NCBI RefSeq assembly: GCF_004322705.1
Contig: NZ_SIZZ01000002.1
Coordinates: forward strand, 124,001-188,000
DNA from: Dyella terrae
GTDB taxonomy: Bacteria; Pseudomonadota; Gammaproteobacteria; Xanthomonadales; Rhodanobacteraceae
DNA: 64,000 nucleotides
Direction of reading: 5' to 3'
Shown here piece by piece: positions 62,698 through 64,000 of the stretch (position 1 is the first letter of the stretch; each line of letters starts with the position of its first letter). The notes beneath the pieces were generated by a model. That model ran no database searches, had not been told where the DNA came from, and saw only the letters and a list, made by a program, of their open reading frames with translations. A program made the position numbers and the translations under genes.

Positions 62698-63465
62698 ATG
62701 GCCAACCCGATCACCATCCCCGCCTGGCAGCGTCCGCACTGGCAGCCCAGTGACGAGGAAATCGTCCTGCAGTTCTACGTGTTCGGGCAGTTCGGCGACG
62801 GGCGGGTCCCTTCCGAGGCCTACGGCAGCGACGGCTTGCCCTCGGGCATCGAGCTGACCAGCCACCATCACAACGCGCTGCGCCAGTGGGACGGCTATCC
62901 GCTGAAGGGCGCGATCGGCCGCATGTTCAAGGACGATGCGCCGGAGGCCTACAAGGCCGCCATCGAGTCGCCGCAGGTGCTGGTGGTGCGCGGTCGCATC
63001 AAGGACACCGCCGATACCGGTTACATGCGCGACACGCTCGGCGTGCTCGCCGGTTTGCTGGACGTCGGTGCCGTAGCCATCCTCGATCCGCAAGTGCTCA
63101 CGCTCTACGGCGCCGACGAATGGCGCCATCAGTACCTGGTGCGCGACGGAGCGCCGATTCGCAATCACCTGCTGATACTGCGCGACGAAGACGAAGTGAA
63201 TCCGGGTCGCTACTGGATCCACACGCGCGGCATGCGCAAGTGGGGTCGTCCGGACATCAGCATCCGCAACGTGCCGGAAGGTGATTCCAACCGCGCCGGC
63301 ATGCTGGCGGAGCGTCTGGTGGACCTCGAAGCGCTTGGTGCCCACTTCGTCGACGGTCAGGAACTCGATGCCGAAGGCGTGCTGGGCGGCATGGTGGCCA
63401 AGCTGGGTGGCGGGGAAGAGGACGCGGACTTCAACAACACGTTCGTGGAATTCCGCTGGCCCTGA
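62698..63465 (+). CDS. Hypothetical cytoplasmic protein
   Basis: The 255-residue product has no signal peptide or transmembrane segment and no motif I recognise. Visible features are an N-terminal WQRPHWQPSDEEIVLQFYVFG, a central VLVVRGRIKDTADTGYMRDTLGVLAGLLDVGAVAIL and GRYWIHTRGMRKWGRPDISIRN. It looks like a single folded domain. It stands alone between tdk and mutM. Confidence 0.65.
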   Translation: MANPITIPAWQRPHWQPSDEEIVLQFYVFGQFGDGRVPSEAYGSDGLPSGIELTSHHHNALRQWDGYPLKGAIGRMFKDDAPEAYKAAIESPQVLVVRGRIKDTADTGYMRDTLGVLAGLLDVGAVAILDPQVLTLYGADEWRHQYLVRDGAPIRNHLLILRDEDEVNPGRYWIHTRGMRKWGRPDISIRNVPEGDSNRAGMLAERLVDLEALGAHFVDGQELDAEGVLGGMVAKLGGGEEDADFNNTFVEFRWP

Positions 63466-63466
63466 G

Positions 63467-64000
63467 TCACTTTTGGCAGGACGGGCACCAAAAGGTTGAA
63501 CGCTGCCCCAGCACCACCTGTCTGATCGCCGTGCCGCACACGCGGCACGGCTCGCCTTCGCGGCCGTAGACCATGAGTTCGCGGAAGAAATAGCCGGGCT
63601 TGCCGTCCGGGTTGATGAAGTCGCGCAGCGTCGTGCCGCCGCGTTCGATGGCCCACGCCAGGATGCGTTTCACTTCAGCGGCAAGCCGCGCATAACGCGC
63701 CCGGGATACGGTGCCTGCCGCCTTGCGCGGATCGATGCCCGCGGCGAACAACGCTTCGCTCGCGTAAATGTTGCCCACGCCCACGACGATGGCGTTGTCC
63801 ATCAGGAACAGTTTCACCGCCGCCTTGCGACCGCGCGAGGCGCGCCATAGCAGGTCGCCGTCGAAATCATCGGTGAGCGGCTCCGGTCCCAGGTCGGACA
63901 ACAGCTCGTGCGTTCCCCCGGGGGATTGCCACAGCACGCAGCCGAAGCGCCGCGCATCGGTGTAGCGGAGAATGCGGGGGCCTTCCGTGCTCGTTGCTTC
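63467..64000 (-). CDS. mutM: Formamidopyrimidine-DNA glycosylase (C-terminal part, start outside window)
   Basis: The reading frame runs off the window at 64000, so the catalytic N-terminus is not seen. The 177 visible residues include [11 protein letters not shown], the helix-two-turn-helix segment [38 protein letters not shown], and the zinc finger CRVC...CPSC at the end. MutM excises 8-oxoguanine. Its stop is next to the unknown gene's stop. Confidence 0.95.
   Translation of the reverse strand, partial: EATSTEGPRILRYTDARRFGCVLWQSPGGTHELLSDLGPEPLTDDFDGDLLWRASRGRKAAVKLFLMDNAIVVGVGNIYASEALFAAGIDPRKAAGTVSRARYARLAAEVKRILAWAIERGGTTLRDFINPDGKPGYFFRELMVYGREGEPCRVCGTAIRQVVLGQRSTFWCPSCQK

Overview
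The window reads as chromosomal DNA of a high-GC gammaproteobacterium in the Xanthomonadales, most likely Rhodanobacteraceae (Dyella, Luteibacter or Rhodanobacter-like). This rests on the XanB2-type chorismatase next to an aryl-polyene (xanthomonadin-type) gene set, on the protein families and synteny, and on very short GC-rich leaders behind recognisable -10 boxes. The genus is inference. Most of the DNA is housekeeping. I see no prophage, insertion sequence, CRISPR array, rRNA or tRNA.

Layout. 1-2.7 kb: end of the ATP synthase operon (atpD, atpC), a TonB-domain lipoprotein and glmU. 2.8-4.4 kb: two tandem paralogous secreted proteins with four shared cysteines. 4.4-14.1 kb: a compact aryl-polyene locus with chorismatase, carrier protein, two hotdog dehydratases, acyltransferase, LolA-like protein and MMPL exporter, facing a ketosynthase, chain-length factor and glycosyltransferase; a YdcF-like gene follows. 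14.1-20.9 kb: hemF, a beta-helix-like repeat protein, gpmA, glnB, ubiK, comM and a YVTN beta-propeller. 20.9-23.2 kb: a probable small RNA and a CPA1 antiporter. 23.2-27.4 kb: the glyoxylate shunt genes aceB-aceA divergent from a LysR regulator. 27.4-32.8 kb: a leftward run with a LysE exporter, PlsC-like acyltransferase, arfB, an RluA-type pseudouridine synthase, ubiB-ubiJ and trmL.

33-42 kb: an M16 peptidase, a small lipoprotein, a MarR-FUSC-DUF1656-HlyD efflux operon (AaeXAB type) and pssA. 42-48.6 kb: GNAT, YdcH-like, ttcA, tyrB, rdgC, an AI-2E-family permease and a class C acid phosphatase, interrupted by intergenic repeats. 48.6-53.4 kb: a second probable small RNA, a lipoprotein, plsB and ubiE. 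53.4-64 kb: a possible polysaccharide-lyase-like protein, TMEM175 and Pr6Pr membrane proteins, GST, EamA, Lrp/AsnC, pip, rep, tdk, an unknown gene and the C-terminal part of mutM.

Links. The chorismatase could supply 3-hydroxybenzoate to the aryl-polyene enzymes and 4-hydroxybenzoate to ubiquinone synthesis. Four ubiquinone genes (ubiK, ubiJ, ubiB, ubiE) lie in three separate places, and an aromatic-acid efflux operon could export surplus hydroxybenzoate. plsB, pssA and the PlsC-like gene cover phospholipid synthesis.

The least explained material is intergenic: two promoter-to-terminator units without reading frames (about 21.14-21.30 and 48.62-48.76 kb), a family of composite inverted repeats built on GTAAACGGTGAAC-like arms with strings of mini-palindromes (16.7, 42.1 and 47.5 kb), and several perfect dyads placed like operators.
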